Below, piece after piece: positions 36,513 to 46,889 of a DNA stretch of 64,000 bases; the stretch's first letter is position 1; each line of letters begins with the position of its first letter. Position numbers and translations under genes: made by a program. Origin of the DNA: Actinokineospora diospyrosa (lineage in GTDB: Bacteria; Actinomycetota; Actinomycetes; Mycobacteriales; Pseudonocardiaceae); contig NZ_JAMTCO010000011.1 of NCBI RefSeq assembly GCF_024171925.1, positions 1-64,000 on the forward strand, read 5' to 3'. The notes beneath the pieces are model-generated. The model did no database searches and had not been told where the DNA came from. It worked only from the letters and a program-made list of their open reading frames with translations.

Positions 36513-37349
36513 TCAGCGCTTCTTGCCGGTACGGCGGCGGCGGACGATCATCTTGTCGCTGGCCTTCTTGCGGCTGCGGGTGCGGCCCTCGGGCTTACCG
36601 GCCGGGTTCACCGGGTGGCGACCACCGGAGGTCTTGCCCTCACCACCACCGTGCGGGTGGTCGACCGGGTTCATCGCGACACCGCGGACGGTCGGGCGGC
36701 GGCCCTTCCAGCGCATGCGGCCCGCCTTGCCCCAGTTGATGTTGGAGTGCTCGGCGTTGCCGACCTCGCCGACGGTGGCGCGGCAGCGCACGTCGACGTT
36801 GCGGATCTCGCCGGACGGCATGCGCAGCTGCGCGTAGGGACCGTCCTTGGCGACCAGCTGCACGCTGGTGCCCGCGGACCGCGCGATCTTCGCGCCGCCA
36901 CCGGGGCGGAGCTCGATCGCGTGGATCACGGTGCCGACCGGGATGTTGCGCAGCGGCAGGTTGTTGCCCGGCTTGATGTCGGCGCGGGGGCCGTTCTCAA
37001 TCGGGTCGCCCTGCGACAGCTTGTTCGGCGCGATGATGTAGCGCTTCTCGCCGTCGGCGTAGTGCAGCAGCGCGATGCGCGCGGTGCGGTTGGGGTCGTA
37101 CTCGATGTGCGCGACCTTGGCGGGCACGCCGTCCTTGTCGTTGCGCCGGAAGTCGATCAGTCGGTACGCGCGCTTGTGACCGCCACCCTTGTGCCGGGTG
37201 GTGATCTTGCCGTGCGCGTTGCGACCGCCCCGTCCGTGCAGCGGACGGATCAGCGACTTCTCCGGCGTCGACCGCGTGATCTCGGCGAAGTCCGAGACAC
37301 TGGCGCCGCGACGACCCGGGGTCGTCGGCTTGTACTTGCGGATACCCAT
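36513..37349 (-). CDS. rplB: 50S ribosomal protein L2
   Basis: The 278-aa primary 23S rRNA binder is needed for subunit association and peptidyl transfer. The conserved [17 protein letters not shown] loop with the key histidine is intact. It begins [15 protein letters not shown]. Confidence 0.98.
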   Translation of the reverse strand: MGIRKYKPTTPGRRGASVSDFAEITRSTPEKSLIRPLHGRGGRNAHGKITTRHKGGGHKRAYRLIDFRRNDKDGVPAKVAHIEYDPNRTARIALLHYADGEKRYIIAPNKLSQGDPIENGPRADIKPGNNLPLRNIPVGTVIHAIELRPGGGAKIARSAGTSVQLVAKDGPYAQLRMPSGEIRNVDVRCRATVGEVGNAEHSNINWGKAGRMRWKGRRPTVRGVAMNPVDHPHGGGEGKTSGGRHPVNPAGKPEGRTRSRKKASDKMIVRRRRTGKKR

Positions 37350-37363
37350 GTCTGCTCAGTCCC

Positions 37364-37663
37364 TTACGCGGCCGGGCCGCCGAAGATCTCGATCGGCTTG
37401 CTCTCGGCGGACAGCGTCACGATTGCCCGCTTCGTGTCCTTGCGCTTGCCGTACCCGGTGCGGGTCCGCTTGCGCTTGCCGTTGCGGTTCAACGTGTTGA
37501 CGCTGACGACCTTGACGCCGAACACCTTCTCCACCGCGATCTTGATGGCGGTCTTGTTGGCGTCGGGGTGCACCACGAAGGTGTACTTGTTCTCCTCGAG
37601 CAGCCCGTAGGACTTCTCGGAGATCACCGGCGCGAGAAGGATGTCTCGTGGGTCGGGGATCAC
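37364..37663 (-). CDS. rplW: 50S ribosomal protein L23
   Basis: The 99-aa tunnel-exit protein is the docking site for trigger factor and [24 protein letters not shown]. Overlaps rplD by 4 nt. Confidence 0.97.
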   Translation of the reverse strand: MIPDPRDILLAPVISEKSYGLLEENKYTFVVHPDANKTAIKIAVEKVFGVKVVSVNTLNRNGKRKRTRTGYGKRKDTKRAIVTLSAESKPIEIFGGPAA

Positions 37664-38352
37664 TTGTCCTCCTCGGACTTCTCAACCGCGACGGCCTCGG
37701 CCGAGGTGGCCCGCCCCTTGCCGACCTTGACCGGCCGGGACAGGAAGTCGTCGTAGGCGGCCTTGGTGAACACCACGTCGTCGTTGACCAGCACGTCGTA
37801 GGTGTTGAGCTGGTCGGGCGCGATCACGTGCACGTGCTGCAGGTTGCGCACCGACACCCAGGCGACGTCCTCGTCGCGGGTCAGCACGACCAGCACGCGG
37901 CGCGCGCTGGTGATCGACTCCAGCAGCAGGCGGGCGGTCTTGGTCGAGGGGGTGTCCCCGTCGGACAGACCGGTCACCACGTGCACCTGGCCCGCGCGCG
38001 CCCGGTCGGAGAGGGCACCGCGCAGGGCGGCCGCCTTCATCTTCTTGGGGGTGCGCTGCGAGTAGTCGCGCGGCTGGGGACCGTGCACGACGCCACCGCC
38101 GACGAACTGCGGTGCGCGGGTCGAGCCCTGGCGGGCCCGGCCGGTGCCCTTCTGGCGGTACGGCTTCTTGCCACCGCCAGCGACCTCGCCACGGGTCTTG
38201 GTCGAGTGCGTGCCCTGGCGGGCCGCGGCCAGCTGGGCCACCACGACCTGGTGCATCAGCGGCACGTTGGCCTGGACGTCGAAGATCTCGGCGGGCAGCT
38301 CAACGCTGCCGTCGGTCTTACCGCCCGGGGCCTTGATGTCAACGCTGCTCAT
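37660..38352 (-). CDS. rplD: 50S ribosomal protein L4
   Basis: The 230-aa product has a globular domain and an extended loop ([20 protein letters not shown]) that narrows the exit tunnel. L4 autoregulates S10 in E. coli, but that control is not generally conserved outside proteobacteria. A C-terminal charged tail follows. Overlaps rplC by 1 nt. Confidence 0.97.
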   Translation of the reverse strand: MSSVDIKAPGGKTDGSVELPAEIFDVQANVPLMHQVVVAQLAAARQGTHSTKTRGEVAGGGKKPYRQKGTGRARQGSTRAPQFVGGGVVHGPQPRDYSQRTPKKMKAAALRGALSDRARAGQVHVVTGLSDGDTPSTKTARLLLESITSARRVLVVLTRDEDVAWVSVRNLQHVHVIAPDQLNTYDVLVNDDVVFTKAAYDDFLSRPVKVGKGRATSAEAVAVEKSEEDK

Positions 38353-39002
38353 CAGGCACCGCCCTTCGCGGCAGTCTTGAGGAACACCAAGCCGCCCTTG
38401 GGGCCGGGAACGGCACCCTTGAGCAGGATCAGGCCGGACTCGGCGTCCACCTGGTGCACCGTGAGGTTCTGGGTGGTGACGCGCACGTGGCCCATACGGC
38501 CGGCCATGCGCAGACCCTTGAAGACGCGGCCGGGTGTCGCGCAGCCGCCGATGGAGCCCGGCGAGCGGTGCTTGCGCTGGGTGCCGTGCGAGGCGCCCAG
38601 ACCCTTGAAGCCGTGCCGCTTCATGACACCGGCGGTGCCCTTGCCCTTGGTCGTACCGGTCGCGTCGACCACCTGGCCCGCCTCGAACACCTCTGCGGTG
38701 ATCTCCTGGCCGAGCTCGTAGGACGCGGCGTCGGTGGTGCGCAGCTCAGCGAGGAAGCGGCGCGGGGTGACTCCGGCCTTGGTGAAGTGCCCACCCTCGG
38801 GCTTGTTCACCTTGCGCGGGTCGATGGCGCCGTACGCGAGCTGGACCGCGACGTAACCGTCGGTGTCCTGGGTGCGCACCTGCGTGACCACGTTGGGTCC
38901 CGCCTTGACGACGGTGACCGGGACGATCCGGTTGTTCTCGTCGAAGACCTGGGTCATCCCGAGCTTGGTGCCCAGGATTCCCTTCATCTGCCTGTCAGAC
39001 AT
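38352..39002 (-). CDS. rplC: 50S ribosomal protein L3
   Basis: The 216-aa assembly initiator binds near the peptidyl transferase centre. [20 protein letters not shown] and the central [18 protein letters not shown] loop (methylated Gln in E. coli) are present. Confidence 0.98.
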   Translation of the reverse strand: MSDRQMKGILGTKLGMTQVFDENNRIVPVTVVKAGPNVVTQVRTQDTDGYVAVQLAYGAIDPRKVNKPEGGHFTKAGVTPRRFLAELRTTDAASYELGQEITAEVFEAGQVVDATGTTKGKGTAGVMKRHGFKGLGASHGTQRKHRSPGSIGGCATPGRVFKGLRMAGRMGHVRVTTQNLTVHQVDAESGLILLKGAVPGPKGGLVFLKTAAKGGA

Positions 39003-39037
39003 GACTGTGTTTCTCTCCGCCGCTCAGCGCCGCACGC

Positions 39038-39343
39038 TTACTGGATGTTGACGTCGACACTCGCAGGCAGATCGATGCGCATGAGCGCGTCGACCGTCTT
39101 CGGGGTCGGGTCGAGGATGTCGATGAGACGCTTGTGCGTGCGCATCTCGAAGTGCTCGCGCGAGTCCTTGTACTTGTGCGGCGAGCGGATGACGCAGTAG
39201 ACGTTCTTCTCCGTGGGCAGCGGCACTGGCCCCACGACCCGCGCGCCAGTGCGCGTCACGGTCTCCACGATCTTTCGCGCGGACGCGTCGATCGCCTCGT
39301 GGTCGTAGGCCTTGAGCCGGATGCGGATCTTCTGTCCCGCCAT
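39038..39343 (-). CDS. rpsJ: 30S ribosomal protein S10
   Basis: The 101-aa head protein and NusG/NusE partner ([20 protein letters not shown]) is first gene of the S10 operon. RBS GGAACGGCAAGCCACC lies upstream. 35 nt to rplC. Confidence 0.98.
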   Translation of the reverse strand: MAGQKIRIRLKAYDHEAIDASARKIVETVTRTGARVVGPVPLPTEKNVYCVIRSPHKYKDSREHFEMRTHKRLIDILDPTPKTVDALMRIDLPASVDVNIQ

Positions 39344-39652
39344 GGTGGCTTGCCGTTCCTCTAGTTCGTTGCGATGTCGGCAGACCTGTCAGGCCGAACC
39401 GCGCCGCTTCCCTGTTCACATGCTGCGATCCCGCGGCTCCCGGTCCACGCGGTCGGGCGTGTCGCGCCCGTTTCGCATGGCGGTCCCTTGGACGAAATCC
39501 TTGGGCAAGCCGAGCATCTGTCGTCTAGAGGGGTCTTCAGACCCCGGCTCTCACGCGGAGGCGGCCGGTTCGTGCGGTGGAACACCACAGCACCGGCCGC
39601 CCCGCGACGAGCAACCCATGAAGGATGCCACACGCGGGTGTGGCGATCCAAA
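39344..39652 (-). promoter_or_regulatory. S10 operon leader region
   Basis: This is a long untranslated region between the tuf terminator and rpsJ. A hairpin with perfect 6-bp arms and a tetraloop, GGGGTC/GACCCC (39530-39545), is followed on the minus strand by TAGACG, a possible -10. No good -35 is visible. No other gene is supported. Confidence 0.4.
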
Positions 39653-39686
39653 TCGGGGGGTCGAACCGGCTGGTCCGACCCCCCGA
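39653..39686 (-). terminator. Intrinsic terminator after tuf
   Basis: An 11-bp stem (39653-39663 with 39676-39686) and a 12-nt loop begin 5 nt past the tuf stop, followed by TTTGGAT. It separates str from S10. Confidence 0.8.
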
Positions 39687-39691
39687 GGGGA

Positions 39692-40885
39692 CTACTTGAT
39701 GATCTTGACGACCCGACCGGCGCCGACGGTGCGGCCACCCTCGCGGATCGCGAACCGCAGGCCCTCGTCCATGGCGATCGGCTGGATCAGCGCGACCGTC
39801 ATGCCGGTGTTGTCACCGGGCATGACCATCTCGGTGCCCTCGGGGAGGGTCACCACACCGGTCACGTCGGTGGTGCGGAAGTAGAACTGCGGGCGGTAGT
39901 TGTTGAAGAACGGGGTGTGCCGACCGCCCTCGTCCTTGCTCAGGATGACGACCTGGGCCTCGAAGTCGGTGTGCGGGGTCGTGGTGCCCGGCTTCACGAT
40001 GACCTGGCCGCGCTCGATGTCCTCGCGCTTGATGCCGCGCAGCAGGAGGCCGACGTTGTCGCCCGCCTGGCCCTGGTCGAGCAGCTTGCGGAACATCTCG
40101 ACACCGGTGACGGTGGACTTCTGCGCCTTCTCGCGGATGCCGACGATCTCGACCTCCTCGTTGACGTTGATGATGCCGCGCTCGATCCGGCCGGTCGCGA
40201 CGGTGCCGCGGCCGGTGATCGTGAAGACATCCTCAACGGGCATGAGGAAGGGCTTGACGACGTCGCGCTCGGGCTCCGGGATGCTCTCGTCGACAGCGTC
40301 CATGAGCTCGATCAGGCGGGCGCCCCACTCGGCGTCGCCCTCGAGGGCCTTGAGCGCGGAGACGCGCACGACCGGGAGGTCGTCGCCCGGGAAGTCCTGA
40401 GCGGACAGCAGCTCGCGGACCTCGAGCTCGACGAGCTCCAGGATCTCCTCGTCGTCCACCATGTCGGCCTTGTTCAGGGCGACCACGATGTAGGGCACGC
40501 CGACCTGGCGGGCCAGCAGCACGTGCTCACGGGTCTGCGGCATCGGGCCGTCGGTCGCGGCGACCACCAGGATGGCGCCGTCCATCTGCGCCGCACCGGT
40601 GATCATGTTCTTCACGTAGTCCGCGTGACCGGGGCAGTCGACGTGCGCGTAGTGGCGCTTCTCCGTCTGGTACTCGATGTGCGCGATGGAAATGGTGATG
40701 CCGCGCTGCTTCTCCTCCGGCGCCTTGTCGATCTCGTCGAACGGCGTGAAGGGGTTCAGGTCGGGGTACTTGTCGTGCAGGACCTTCGAGATGGCCGCGG
40801 TCAGCGTGGTCTTGCCATGGTCGATGTGACCAATGGTGCCGATGTTGACGTGCGGCTTGGTCCGCTCGAACTTGGCCTTCGCCAC
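39692..40885 (-). CDS. tuf: Elongation factor Tu
   Basis: EF-Tu delivers aminoacyl-tRNA to the ribosome as a GTP complex. The 397-aa product has P-loop GHIDHGKT (19-26), [17 protein letters not shown] and three domains ending [15 protein letters not shown]. 135 nt separate it from fusA, with a hairpin in between, so it may also have its own promoter. Confidence 0.98.
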   Translation of the reverse strand: MAKAKFERTKPHVNIGTIGHIDHGKTTLTAAISKVLHDKYPDLNPFTPFDEIDKAPEEKQRGITISIAHIEYQTEKRHYAHVDCPGHADYVKNMITGAAQMDGAILVVAATDGPMPQTREHVLLARQVGVPYIVVALNKADMVDDEEILELVELEVRELLSAQDFPGDDLPVVRVSALKALEGDAEWGARLIELMDAVDESIPEPERDVVKPFLMPVEDVFTITGRGTVATGRIERGIINVNEEVEIVGIREKAQKSTVTGVEMFRKLLDQGQAGDNVGLLLRGIKREDIERGQVIVKPGTTTPHTDFEAQVVILSKDEGGRHTPFFNNYRPQFYFRTTDVTGVVTLPEGTEMVMPGDNTGMTVALIQPIAMDEGLRFAIREGGRTVGAGRVVKIIK

Positions 40886-40980
40886 TGGACTGTCCTCCTG
40901 GACTGGATTCGCTTTGTTCCACTTCCGGGCCGGACATTATCTGCCCGACCCGGGAGCGGCTATCTGGGTCTGTGCGGGCC

Positions 40981-41003
40981 GCGGGGGCCGTGGTGGCCCC
41001 CGC
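40981..41003 (-). other. Strong hairpin between fusA and tuf
   Basis: A perfect 9-bp GC stem, GCGGGGGCC/GGCCCCCGC, with a GTGGT loop lies 17 nt after the fusA stop. No T tract follows on the minus strand, so attenuation or mRNA processing is likelier than full termination. A GATAAT -10-like hexamer (40936-40941) lies between it and tuf, with no clear -35. Confidence 0.55.
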
Positions 41004-41020
41004 TTACGCGGGGTAGGGGA

Positions 41021-43126
41021 TTACTCCCCCGTCGCCTTGGCGATGATTTCCTTCGCCACGTTCGCGGGAACCTCGGCGTAGGAGTCGAACACCATCGAGT
41101 AGTTGGCTCGGCCCTGGGTCTTGGACCGCAGGTCGCCCACGTACCCGAACATCTCAGACAGCGGCACGAGCGCCTTGACGACGCGAGCACCACTGCGCTC
41201 CTCCATGGCCTGGATCTGGCCGCGGCGGGAGTTGAGGTCGCCGATGACATCGCCCATGTAGTCCTCGGGCGTGGTCACCTCGACCGCCATCATCGGTTCC
41301 AGGATCACCGGACCGGCCTTGCGGGCCGCTTCCTTCATCGCCATGGAACCGGCGACCTTGAACGCCATCTCGGAGGAGTCCACCTCGTGGTAGGCACCGT
41401 CGAGCAGCGTCAGCTTCAGCCCCACGAGCGGGTAACCGGCGAGAACACCGTACTGCATGGCGTCCTGCGCACCGGCGTCGACCGAGGGGATGTACTCGCG
41501 CGGGACGCGACCACCGGTGACCGCGTTGGCGAACTCGTAGAGCGCGCCGTCGCTGGTCGTGGTGTCCAGCGGCTCGAGCTTGATGACGACCTTCGCGAAC
41601 TGGCCCGACCCACCGGTCTGCTTCTTGTGGGTGTAGTCCAGCTTCTCGACCGTCTTGCGGATGGTCTCGCGGTAGGCCACCTGCGGCTTGCCGATGTTGG
41701 CCTCGACCTTGAACTCGCGGCGCATGCGGTCCACCAGGATGTCCAGGTGGAGCTCGCCCATGCCAGCGATGATCGTCTGGCCGGTCTCCTCGTCCAGGCT
41801 GACCTTGAAGGTGGGGTCCTCCTCGGCCAGCTTCTGGATCGCGGTGCCCAGCTTCTCCTGGTCGGCCTTGGTCTTGGGCTCGATGGCGACCTGGATGACC
41901 GGGTCCGGGAAGGTCATCGACTCGAGCACGATCGGGTTCGCCGGGTCGGACAGGGTCTCACCGGTGGTGGTGTCCTTGAGCCCGATGACGGCGTAGATGT
42001 GCCCGGCGATGGCCTCGTCGACCGGCTGCTCCTTGTTGGCGTGCATCTGGAAGAGCTTCCCGATGCGCTCCTTGCGGTCCTTGGTCGAGTTGATGACCTG
42101 GGCACCGGAGGCGACCCGTCCCGAGTAGACGCGGACGTAGGTCAGCTTGCCGAAGAACGGGTGCGCGGCGATCTTGAAGGCCAGCCCGGCGAACGGCTCG
42201 TCGACGCTGGGCTTGCGGGTCACCTTGGTCTCGCCGTCCTGCAGCGTGCCCTCGACGTCGGGGACGTCCAGGGGCGAGGGCAGGTAGTCGATCACGGCGT
42301 CGAGCATGGGCTGCACGCCCTTGTTCTTGAACGCCGAGCCGCAGAGCACCGGGTACGCCGAACCGTCGGTGACGATCTTGCGGATACCCGACTTGATCTG
42401 CTCGACGGTCAGCTCCTCGCCACCGAGGTAGAGCTCGGCCAGGTCGTCGTCGACGTCGGCGACGGCCTCGAGCAGCTTCTCGCGGTACTCCTGCGCCTTC
42501 TCGAGCAGATCCGCCGGGATCTCCTCGATGGCGTAGTCCTCGCCCTTCTTGACCTCGCCGCGCCAGGTGAGCGCCCGCATCTCGACCAGGTCGATGACGC
42601 CGATGAAGTCGCCCTCCGACCCGATCGGGAGCTGGATCGGCAGCGGCTTGGCGCCCAGGCGCTCGGAGATGGTGCGCACGGTGAAGTAGAAGTCCGCGCC
42701 GAGCTTGTCCATCTTGTTCACGAAGCAGATGCGCGGCACGTCGTACTTGGACGCCTGGCGCCACACCTGCTCGGACTGGGGCTCGACCCCCTCCTTGCCG
42801 TCGAACACCGCGACCGCGCCGTCGAGCACCCGCAGCGACCGCTCCACCTCGACGGTGAAGTCGACGTGCCCGGGGGTGTCGATGATGTTGATCTGGTGGT
42901 CTTTCCAGTAGCAGGTGGTGGCGGCGGAGGTGATGGTGATACCCCGCTCCTGCTCCTGCTCCATCCAGTCCATGACCGCGGCGCCGTCGTGCACCTCGCC
43001 GATCTTGTAGCTGATCCCCGTGTAGAAGAGGATCCGCTCGGTCGTCGTGGTCTTGCCCGCGTCGATGTGGGCCATGATCCCGATGTTGCGGACCTTGGCG
43101 AGGTCGGTCAGCACGTCGAGTGCCAC
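41021..43126 (-). CDS. fusA: Elongation factor G
   Basis: EF-G drives translocation and, with RRF, ribosome recycling. The 701-aa product has P-loop AHIDAGKT (19-26), DTPGHVDF and [10 protein letters not shown], and runs through domains II-V. The GTG at 43126 ([16 protein letters not shown]), with GGGGAAG upstream, is chosen; the frame continues upstream without a better start. Confidence 0.98.
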   Translation of the reverse strand: MALDVLTDLAKVRNIGIMAHIDAGKTTTTERILFYTGISYKIGEVHDGAAVMDWMEQEQERGITITSAATTCYWKDHQINIIDTPGHVDFTVEVERSLRVLDGAVAVFDGKEGVEPQSEQVWRQASKYDVPRICFVNKMDKLGADFYFTVRTISERLGAKPLPIQLPIGSEGDFIGVIDLVEMRALTWRGEVKKGEDYAIEEIPADLLEKAQEYREKLLEAVADVDDDLAELYLGGEELTVEQIKSGIRKIVTDGSAYPVLCGSAFKNKGVQPMLDAVIDYLPSPLDVPDVEGTLQDGETKVTRKPSVDEPFAGLAFKIAAHPFFGKLTYVRVYSGRVASGAQVINSTKDRKERIGKLFQMHANKEQPVDEAIAGHIYAVIGLKDTTTGETLSDPANPIVLESMTFPDPVIQVAIEPKTKADQEKLGTAIQKLAEEDPTFKVSLDEETGQTIIAGMGELHLDILVDRMRREFKVEANIGKPQVAYRETIRKTVEKLDYTHKKQTGGSGQFAKVVIKLEPLDTTTSDGALYEFANAVTGGRVPREYIPSVDAGAQDAMQYGVLAGYPLVGLKLTLLDGAYHEVDSSEMAFKVAGSMAMKEAARKAGPVILEPMMAVEVTTPEDYMGDVIGDLNSRRGQIQAMEERSGARVVKALVPLSEMFGYVGDLRSKTQGRANYSMVFDSYAEVPANVAKEIIAKATGE

Positions 43127-43193
43127 GGGTTCTTCCCCTGTCCTTGAGCTACGGCGCCGCTGAGGCGTCCACCGGGATGGCGGACGCCCGTGA

Positions 43194-43664
43194 TCACCAG
43201 CGGTAGTGGGCGAAGGCCTTGTTGGACTCGGCCATCTTGTGCGTGTCCTCGCGGCGCTTGACGCTGGCGCCAAGACCGTTGGAGGCGTCGAGGAGCTCGT
43301 TCATCAGCCGCTCGATCATGGTCTTCTCACGGCGGGCCTGCGAGAAGGACACCAACCAGCGCAGCGCGAGGGTCGTCGAACGACCCGGCTTGACCTCGAT
43401 CGGCACCTGGTAGGTCGCACCACCGACGCGGCGGCTCTTGACCTCCAGGGTCGGCTTCACGTTGTCCAGGGCGCGCTTGAGGGTGACGACCGGGTCGGTG
43501 CCGGTCTTGTCGCGGGCACCTTCCAGGGCGCCGTAGACGATGCGCTCGGCGACCGAGCGCTTGCCGTCCTTGAGCACCTTGTTGATGAGCTGGGTGACCA
43601 GCGGCGAGCTGTACACCGGGTCGGAGATCAGCGGCCGCTTCGGGGCCGGTCCCTTACGGGGCAT
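43194..43664 (-). CDS. rpsG: 30S ribosomal protein S7
   Basis: The 156-aa head-nucleating protein starts [20 protein letters not shown] and ends NKAFAHYRW, both typical. One nucleotide after rpsL. Confidence 0.98.
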   Translation of the reverse strand: MPRKGPAPKRPLISDPVYSSPLVTQLINKVLKDGKRSVAERIVYGALEGARDKTGTDPVVTLKRALDNVKPTLEVKSRRVGGATYQVPIEVKPGRSTTLALRWLVSFSQARREKTMIERLMNELLDASNGLGASVKRREDTHKMAESNKAFAHYRW

Positions 43665-43665
43665 G

Positions 43666-44040
43666 TCAGCTCTTCTCCTTCTTCGCGCCGTAGAGGCTGC
43701 GCGCCTGCTTGCGGTTCTTCACGCCCTGCGTGTCCAGCGAGCCGCGGATGATCTTGTACCGAACACCCGGGAGGTCCTTCACACGGCCGCCGCGGACGAG
43801 CACCATCGAGTGCTCCTGCAGGTTGTGCCCCTCGCCCGGGATGTACGCCGTGACCTCGATACCGCTGGTCAGCTTCACGCGGGCGACCTTGCGGAGCGCG
43901 GAGTTCGGCTTCTTCGGGGTGGTGGTGTACACGCGGGTGCACACGCCACGCCGCTGCGGGCTCCCCTTGAGAGCCGCAGTCTTCTGCTTGGCGACCTTGT
44001 CCTGGCGGCCCTTGCGGACCAGCTGCTGGATCGTGGGCAT
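43666..44040 (-). CDS. rpsL: 30S ribosomal protein S12
   Basis: This 124-aa decoding-centre protein heads the str operon. The residues whose mutation gives streptomycin resistance are wild type: Lys43 in [10 protein letters not shown] and Lys88 in [12 protein letters not shown] at 44040 fixed by the family N terminus ([12 protein letters not shown]); the frame extends upstream into the leader. Confidence 0.98.
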   Translation of the reverse strand: MPTIQQLVRKGRQDKVAKQKTAALKGSPQRRGVCTRVYTTTPKKPNSALRKVARVKLTSGIEVTAYIPGEGHNLQEHSMVLVRGGRVKDLPGVRYKIIRGSLDTQGVKNRKQARSLYGAKKEKS

Positions 44041-44572
44041 AGACCGGCTTTCTCTGATCACTCTCGACACCCGCGCGGGGTGCCGAAGGCACTGTGTACT
44101 TGCGGTTCCTGCTACTCCGCCCGCCCCCCGAGGTCGGGCGTGTCGCCCGCTCTCGCGGCTCCCGCACGGGAAGAAAACCATCCCAGCGGGGTTCGGGAGG
44201 AACTCCGGCGTGTCTGGCAGGAGTCCACCAAACGACATCCGGGTGACCGGCGTCGCCACAGCGGACCGCACGGCACAGGCACACGGACCGACCCGACATG
44301 GGTCGGGCACGAGTAGCAAAGATACCTTGGTCGTGACGGGGAGGTCAAAACGGGGGTACCCAAGCGGGCGCGCGGCTGGTCCACTCGAAGGAGTGTTCGA
44401 AAGCACCCGGTGGTGTGGTGTCGCTCTCAGTCAGCGCGGCGGCGCGGCCAACTCCGTTTGAAGATCCGGTGCGACCGGGCTAACCTTAGCCCTAGCTGCC
44501 GGTCCGCGGATGCGGCAGAAGTGAACCCGGGAACGTGCCCGCGTCGTCGTGGGACCCCGGGTTTCGCGCTGT
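44041..44572. other. str operon leader and upstream region
   Basis: These 532 bp hold the str promoter (44319-44348) and a transcribed leader of about 270 nt. The leader has a CCCGAC/GTCGGG hairpin near 44292-44307. Upstream of the promoter, 44349-44572 shows a short GCTAA-CC-TTAGC palindrome at 44479-44490 and no gene. Confidence 0.5.
44319..44348 (-). promoter_or_regulatory. Promoter of rpsL-rpsG-fusA-tuf
   Basis: On the minus strand TTGACC (44343-44348), an 18-nt spacer and TATCTT (44319-44324) fit the housekeeping sigma consensus, about 280 nt before rpsL. Confidence 0.65.
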
Positions 44573-45157
44573 TCAGAGCCGGGTCACGTCGACCAGGTGG
44601 CTCGCGCAGATCATCCCCCACGGCTCGCCCTCCGCGTGGAACGCGGCGGCGATGTAAGCGCCCGCGACGAAGTCCGGCAACCAGATCAGCGGCGTCGCCG
44701 ACTTGCCGACGTGGTCGACGCGGAAGTCGGTGGAGATGCGCCGGGACGAGCGGAGCCGCTCGCGGGTCCTGCGGTCGTGCCGGTCGGCGCCGGAGCGGCT
44801 CTCCAGGAAGACCTGTTCGACCCCCTCGTCGTATTGCAGCCGGGGCAGCAGGTGCGCGAGCAGTCGGACCCGCGCCCGCTCCTGCTGCTGGCTCGACGCC
44901 ACCTCGGTGCACAGGATGGCCCCGTCGAGGGGGAGGTTCGCGATGACCTTCGCGATGGCCGCCCGCCGGACCGGCGTCTCGTCGTAGTGGTGCAGGTAGT
45001 CGCGCCCGGGAGTCAGCGCGGCGGTCAGCTCGGCCTCGATCACCGGGTGGTCCCGGGCTTGGGTGAGCACCGCGGCGAGGCCGTAGAGACGGGTGCCCGC
45101 ACCCGTTTTCGCGCTCGTCTCGTCGATGTAGGCGATCCGCTGGGGGATGAAATCCAC
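44573..45157 (-). CDS. DUF3800-like protein (predicted RNase H-type fold)
   Basis: The 194-aa product has an N-terminal AYIDET (Asp12, Glu13), a middle HHYDETPVR, an acidic strand VFLESRSG and a C-terminal IWLPDFVAGAYIAA. This spread of acidic residues and the closing (A/P)DFVAGA motif resemble DUF3800 proteins, thought to have an RNase H-like fold and often found near mobile or defence genes. Catalysis is not shown. GTG at 45157 chosen where similarity begins. Divergent from a small zinc-ribbon gene. Confidence 0.7.
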   Translation of the reverse strand: MDFIPQRIAYIDETSAKTGAGTRLYGLAAVLTQARDHPVIEAELTAALTPGRDYLHHYDETPVRRAAIAKVIANLPLDGAILCTEVASSQQQERARVRLLAHLLPRLQYDEGVEQVFLESRSGADRHDRRTRERLRSSRRISTDFRVDHVGKSATPLIWLPDFVAGAYIAAAFHAEGEPWGMICASHLVDVTRL

Positions 45158-45216
45158 TGAACTTGCCCGTCCACATCCGATCGACGGCCAATGAAGTAGC
45201 GGAAAGCGTATCGGGG

Positions 45217-45459
45217 ATGGCGGACAGCGGGGATTCGCGCTGTGATGGGGCGGTGGATGACGACGAGGATGAGTTTGAGGATGGGCAGGATGTGCCGGAT
45301 GAGGTGCACACGGTGTGCCACCTGTGCGGGGGTGGTGGGCTGATCGCCGATCCGAAGTTCGCGGTGGTGGGCGGGGTCGCGAAGACGTTGGACAACGGGC
45401 GGCCGTGTTTGCACTGCGATACGGAGGGGCGGTTTCCGGGGATTGTGTTGCCGCTATAG
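45217..45459 (+). CDS. Small zinc-ribbon-like protein
   Basis: The 80-aa product has an acidic N terminus (DDDEDEFEDGQD) and two CxxC pairs (CHLCGGGGLI ... CLHCDTEGRF) resembling a half DnaJ-type zinc finger. ATG at 45217 is the likeliest start; an in-frame TTG at 45163 lacks a site. Divergent from the DUF3800-like gene by about 60 nt. Role unknown. Confidence 0.6.
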   Translation: MADSGDSRCDGAVDDDEDEFEDGQDVPDEVHTVCHLCGGGGLIADPKFAVVGGVAKTLDNGRPCLHCDTEGRFPGIVLPL

Positions 45460-45506
45460 CAACGGTCTGCCAGCCGCCGGGCACCTGATCACGGTATCTG
45501 GCGGGT

Positions 45507-45542
45507 GGCGCCCCTGACCCGGGATCGGGGGCCAGGGGCGCC
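45507..45542. terminator. Stem-loop between zinc-ribbon and DUF397 genes
   Basis: A 10-bp stem, GGCGCCCCTG/CAGGGGCGCC, with a 16-nt loop lies between convergent stop codons. No T run, so a modest terminator. Confidence 0.55.
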
Positions 45543-45547
45543 GGGGG

Positions 45548-45697
45548 TCAGCCCTTGAGGTGGCGGACCAGGTCGCGGACGTCGATGGAGATCGCGGCGC
45601 CCGTGGGGTTCTTGGAATCCCGCACAGCGGCAAGGTCGCTGCGGACCTCGACGCAGTCGGTGCCGTTGTTGCTGCGGGTGGACTTGCGCCAAGTCAT
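45548..45697 (-). CDS. DUF397-family small protein 1
   Basis: The 49-aa product MTWRKSTRSNNGTDCVEVRS through DLVRHLKG is typical of DUF397. These proteins occur throughout actinomycetes beside XRE/DUF5753 regulators and are thought to act with them, as in the bldB/abaA-like modules. It follows the second DUF397 gene by 2 nt, so it is in the same unit. Confidence 0.88.
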   Translation of the reverse strand: MTWRKSTRSNNGTDCVEVRSDLAAVRDSKNPTGAAISIDVRDLVRHLKG

Positions 45698-45699
45698 GA

Positions 45700-45858
45700 C
45701 TACCCCTTCAGGTGGCGGACCAGGGACTGGATGTCCACGGGCAGCGCGGGACCGCCGGGGTTCTTGGAATCCCGGACCGCGGAGAGGTCGCTGCGGACCT
45801 CGACGCAGTTGCTGCCGTTGCTGCTGCGGGTGGACTTGCGCCAGGTGGGGTTCTGCAC
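45700..45858 (-). CDS. DUF397-family small protein 2
   Basis: The 52-aa product starts with GTG (MQNPTWRKSTRSSNGSNCVE), with GGAGG 6 nt upstream. It is strongly similar to the downstream copy: a tandem duplication. It lies 13 nt after the XRE gene. Confidence 0.88.
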   Translation of the reverse strand: MQNPTWRKSTRSSNGSNCVEVRSDLSAVRDSKNPGGPALPVDIQSLVRHLKG

Positions 45859-45871
45859 AGGGGCCTCCGGA

Positions 45872-46738
45872 TCACTCGAACGCGGCCAGCCGGGTTCGGA
45901 TCGCGGTGGCGGACTCTGCCGGTGAGAGAGCCACCTCGGTGAGCTGGTCCGCGTTACGAGTGTACTGGGACACCTGCCGCTGCTCCTGGATGTAGATCGC
46001 GTCATCCGGGATCTCGACGTAGACAACCGACTGCGCCTGGAGGTTGTCCTCCGCGTCGCGGAAGTGGAGCAAGCTGAACTGCCCCTCGAGACCGTCGTGG
46101 CGGCCGATTGCCGTTGGCAGCACGCGAATCTCAATGTTGTCGCGCTCGCCCAGTTCGAGCAGGTGCCGCAACTGACCGCGCATCACTTCCAGGCCGCCTA
46201 TAGGCCGAGAAAGCACCGACTCCTCGAGGATCATCGTTAGGTGCAAAGGATTCTCATCGGCCAACACGCGCTCTTGGCGCTCCATCCGCAGATTCACCAA
46301 GCGTTCTTCCTGGTCTGGCCGCACCCTTGAACTTGGCGCTGTCACGCCTGCCGAGTACTCCCGTGTCTGCGTCAGCGCATTGAGCACCAATGGTGCGTAG
46401 GTGACAACGTGGGAGGCCAATCCCTCCAGGCCGATGTAGGTGCGCAGCCAGTCCGGGATGACGTCGTTCCAGCGCGCCAGCCAGCTGCTTTTATCGGCCC
46501 GACCTGCGAGGTAGCTCAGCCGGTCGATGTCGTAGCGCGGGGCGCCGTAGTGGGTGAGCATCACGTCTATCTGTTGCGGTGAGGGCAAATGCCGTCCGAC
46601 TTCGAAGTGGGCGACCATTCCGCCCGATATCTTCAAGGCCTTGCCGACCTCCGCCTGCGACGCGCCCGCCTGCTTGCGGTAGTTGGTCAGCTCGACACCG
46701 ATCAGCCAGCGCAGCGCCGAGGGGTCAACACGTTCCAC
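45872..46738 (-). CDS. XRE-type regulator with DUF5753 domain
   Basis: The 288-aa product has an N-terminal helix-turn-helix (YRKQAGASQAEVGKALKIS ... HFEVGRHLPS) and a C-terminal DUF5753 sensor-like domain (about 95-280). This is the common actinomycete pairing with DUF397. The GTG at 46738, with GGGAGAG about 8 nt upstream, is preferred; an ATG at 46786 would add 16 residues. It probably controls itself and its DUF397 partners. Confidence 0.9.
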   Translation of the reverse strand: MERVDPSALRWLIGVELTNYRKQAGASQAEVGKALKISGGMVAHFEVGRHLPSPQQIDVMLTHYGAPRYDIDRLSYLAGRADKSSWLARWNDVIPDWLRTYIGLEGLASHVVTYAPLVLNALTQTREYSAGVTAPSSRVRPDQEERLVNLRMERQERVLADENPLHLTMILEESVLSRPIGGLEVMRGQLRHLLELGERDNIEIRVLPTAIGRHDGLEGQFSLLHFRDAEDNLQAQSVVYVEIPDDAIYIQEQRQVSQYTRNADQLTEVALSPAESATAIRTRLAAFE

Positions 46739-46816
46739 GATCTTCGCTCTCCCGGTTGGTCGTTGAGGCAGCCCAGTGTGCCGCATTCGTCACCCTCAGC
46801 GATATCACCCGATAGT

Positions 46817-46847
46817 GTTATAGATCGAGCTGAGTTGATAGCTATAC
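46817..46847. promoter_or_regulatory. AT-rich divergent control region
   Basis: TATAG (46819-46823) and CTATA (46842-46846) form spaced inverted half-sites in the AT-rich gap between the XRE gene and the divergent 66-aa gene. It is a plausible operator and promoter pair. Confidence 0.35.
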
Positions 46848-46889
46848 CCTGACCGGGCACGCAACAGCAGCGACGAGGAGGAACTTCCG

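Noticed and set aside
39374-43147. Very long plus-strand frame antisense to fusA and tuf
   Set aside because: A shadow of strongly biased codons in highly conserved genes; its Asp/Val/Leu/Arg-rich product has no recognisable domain. The same holds for long frames opposite rpoB and rpoC.
44479-44490. IdeR/DtxR iron box
   Set aside because: The minus strand carries a good half (TAAGGTTAGCC), but the second half does not match and no iron gene or start lies beside it.
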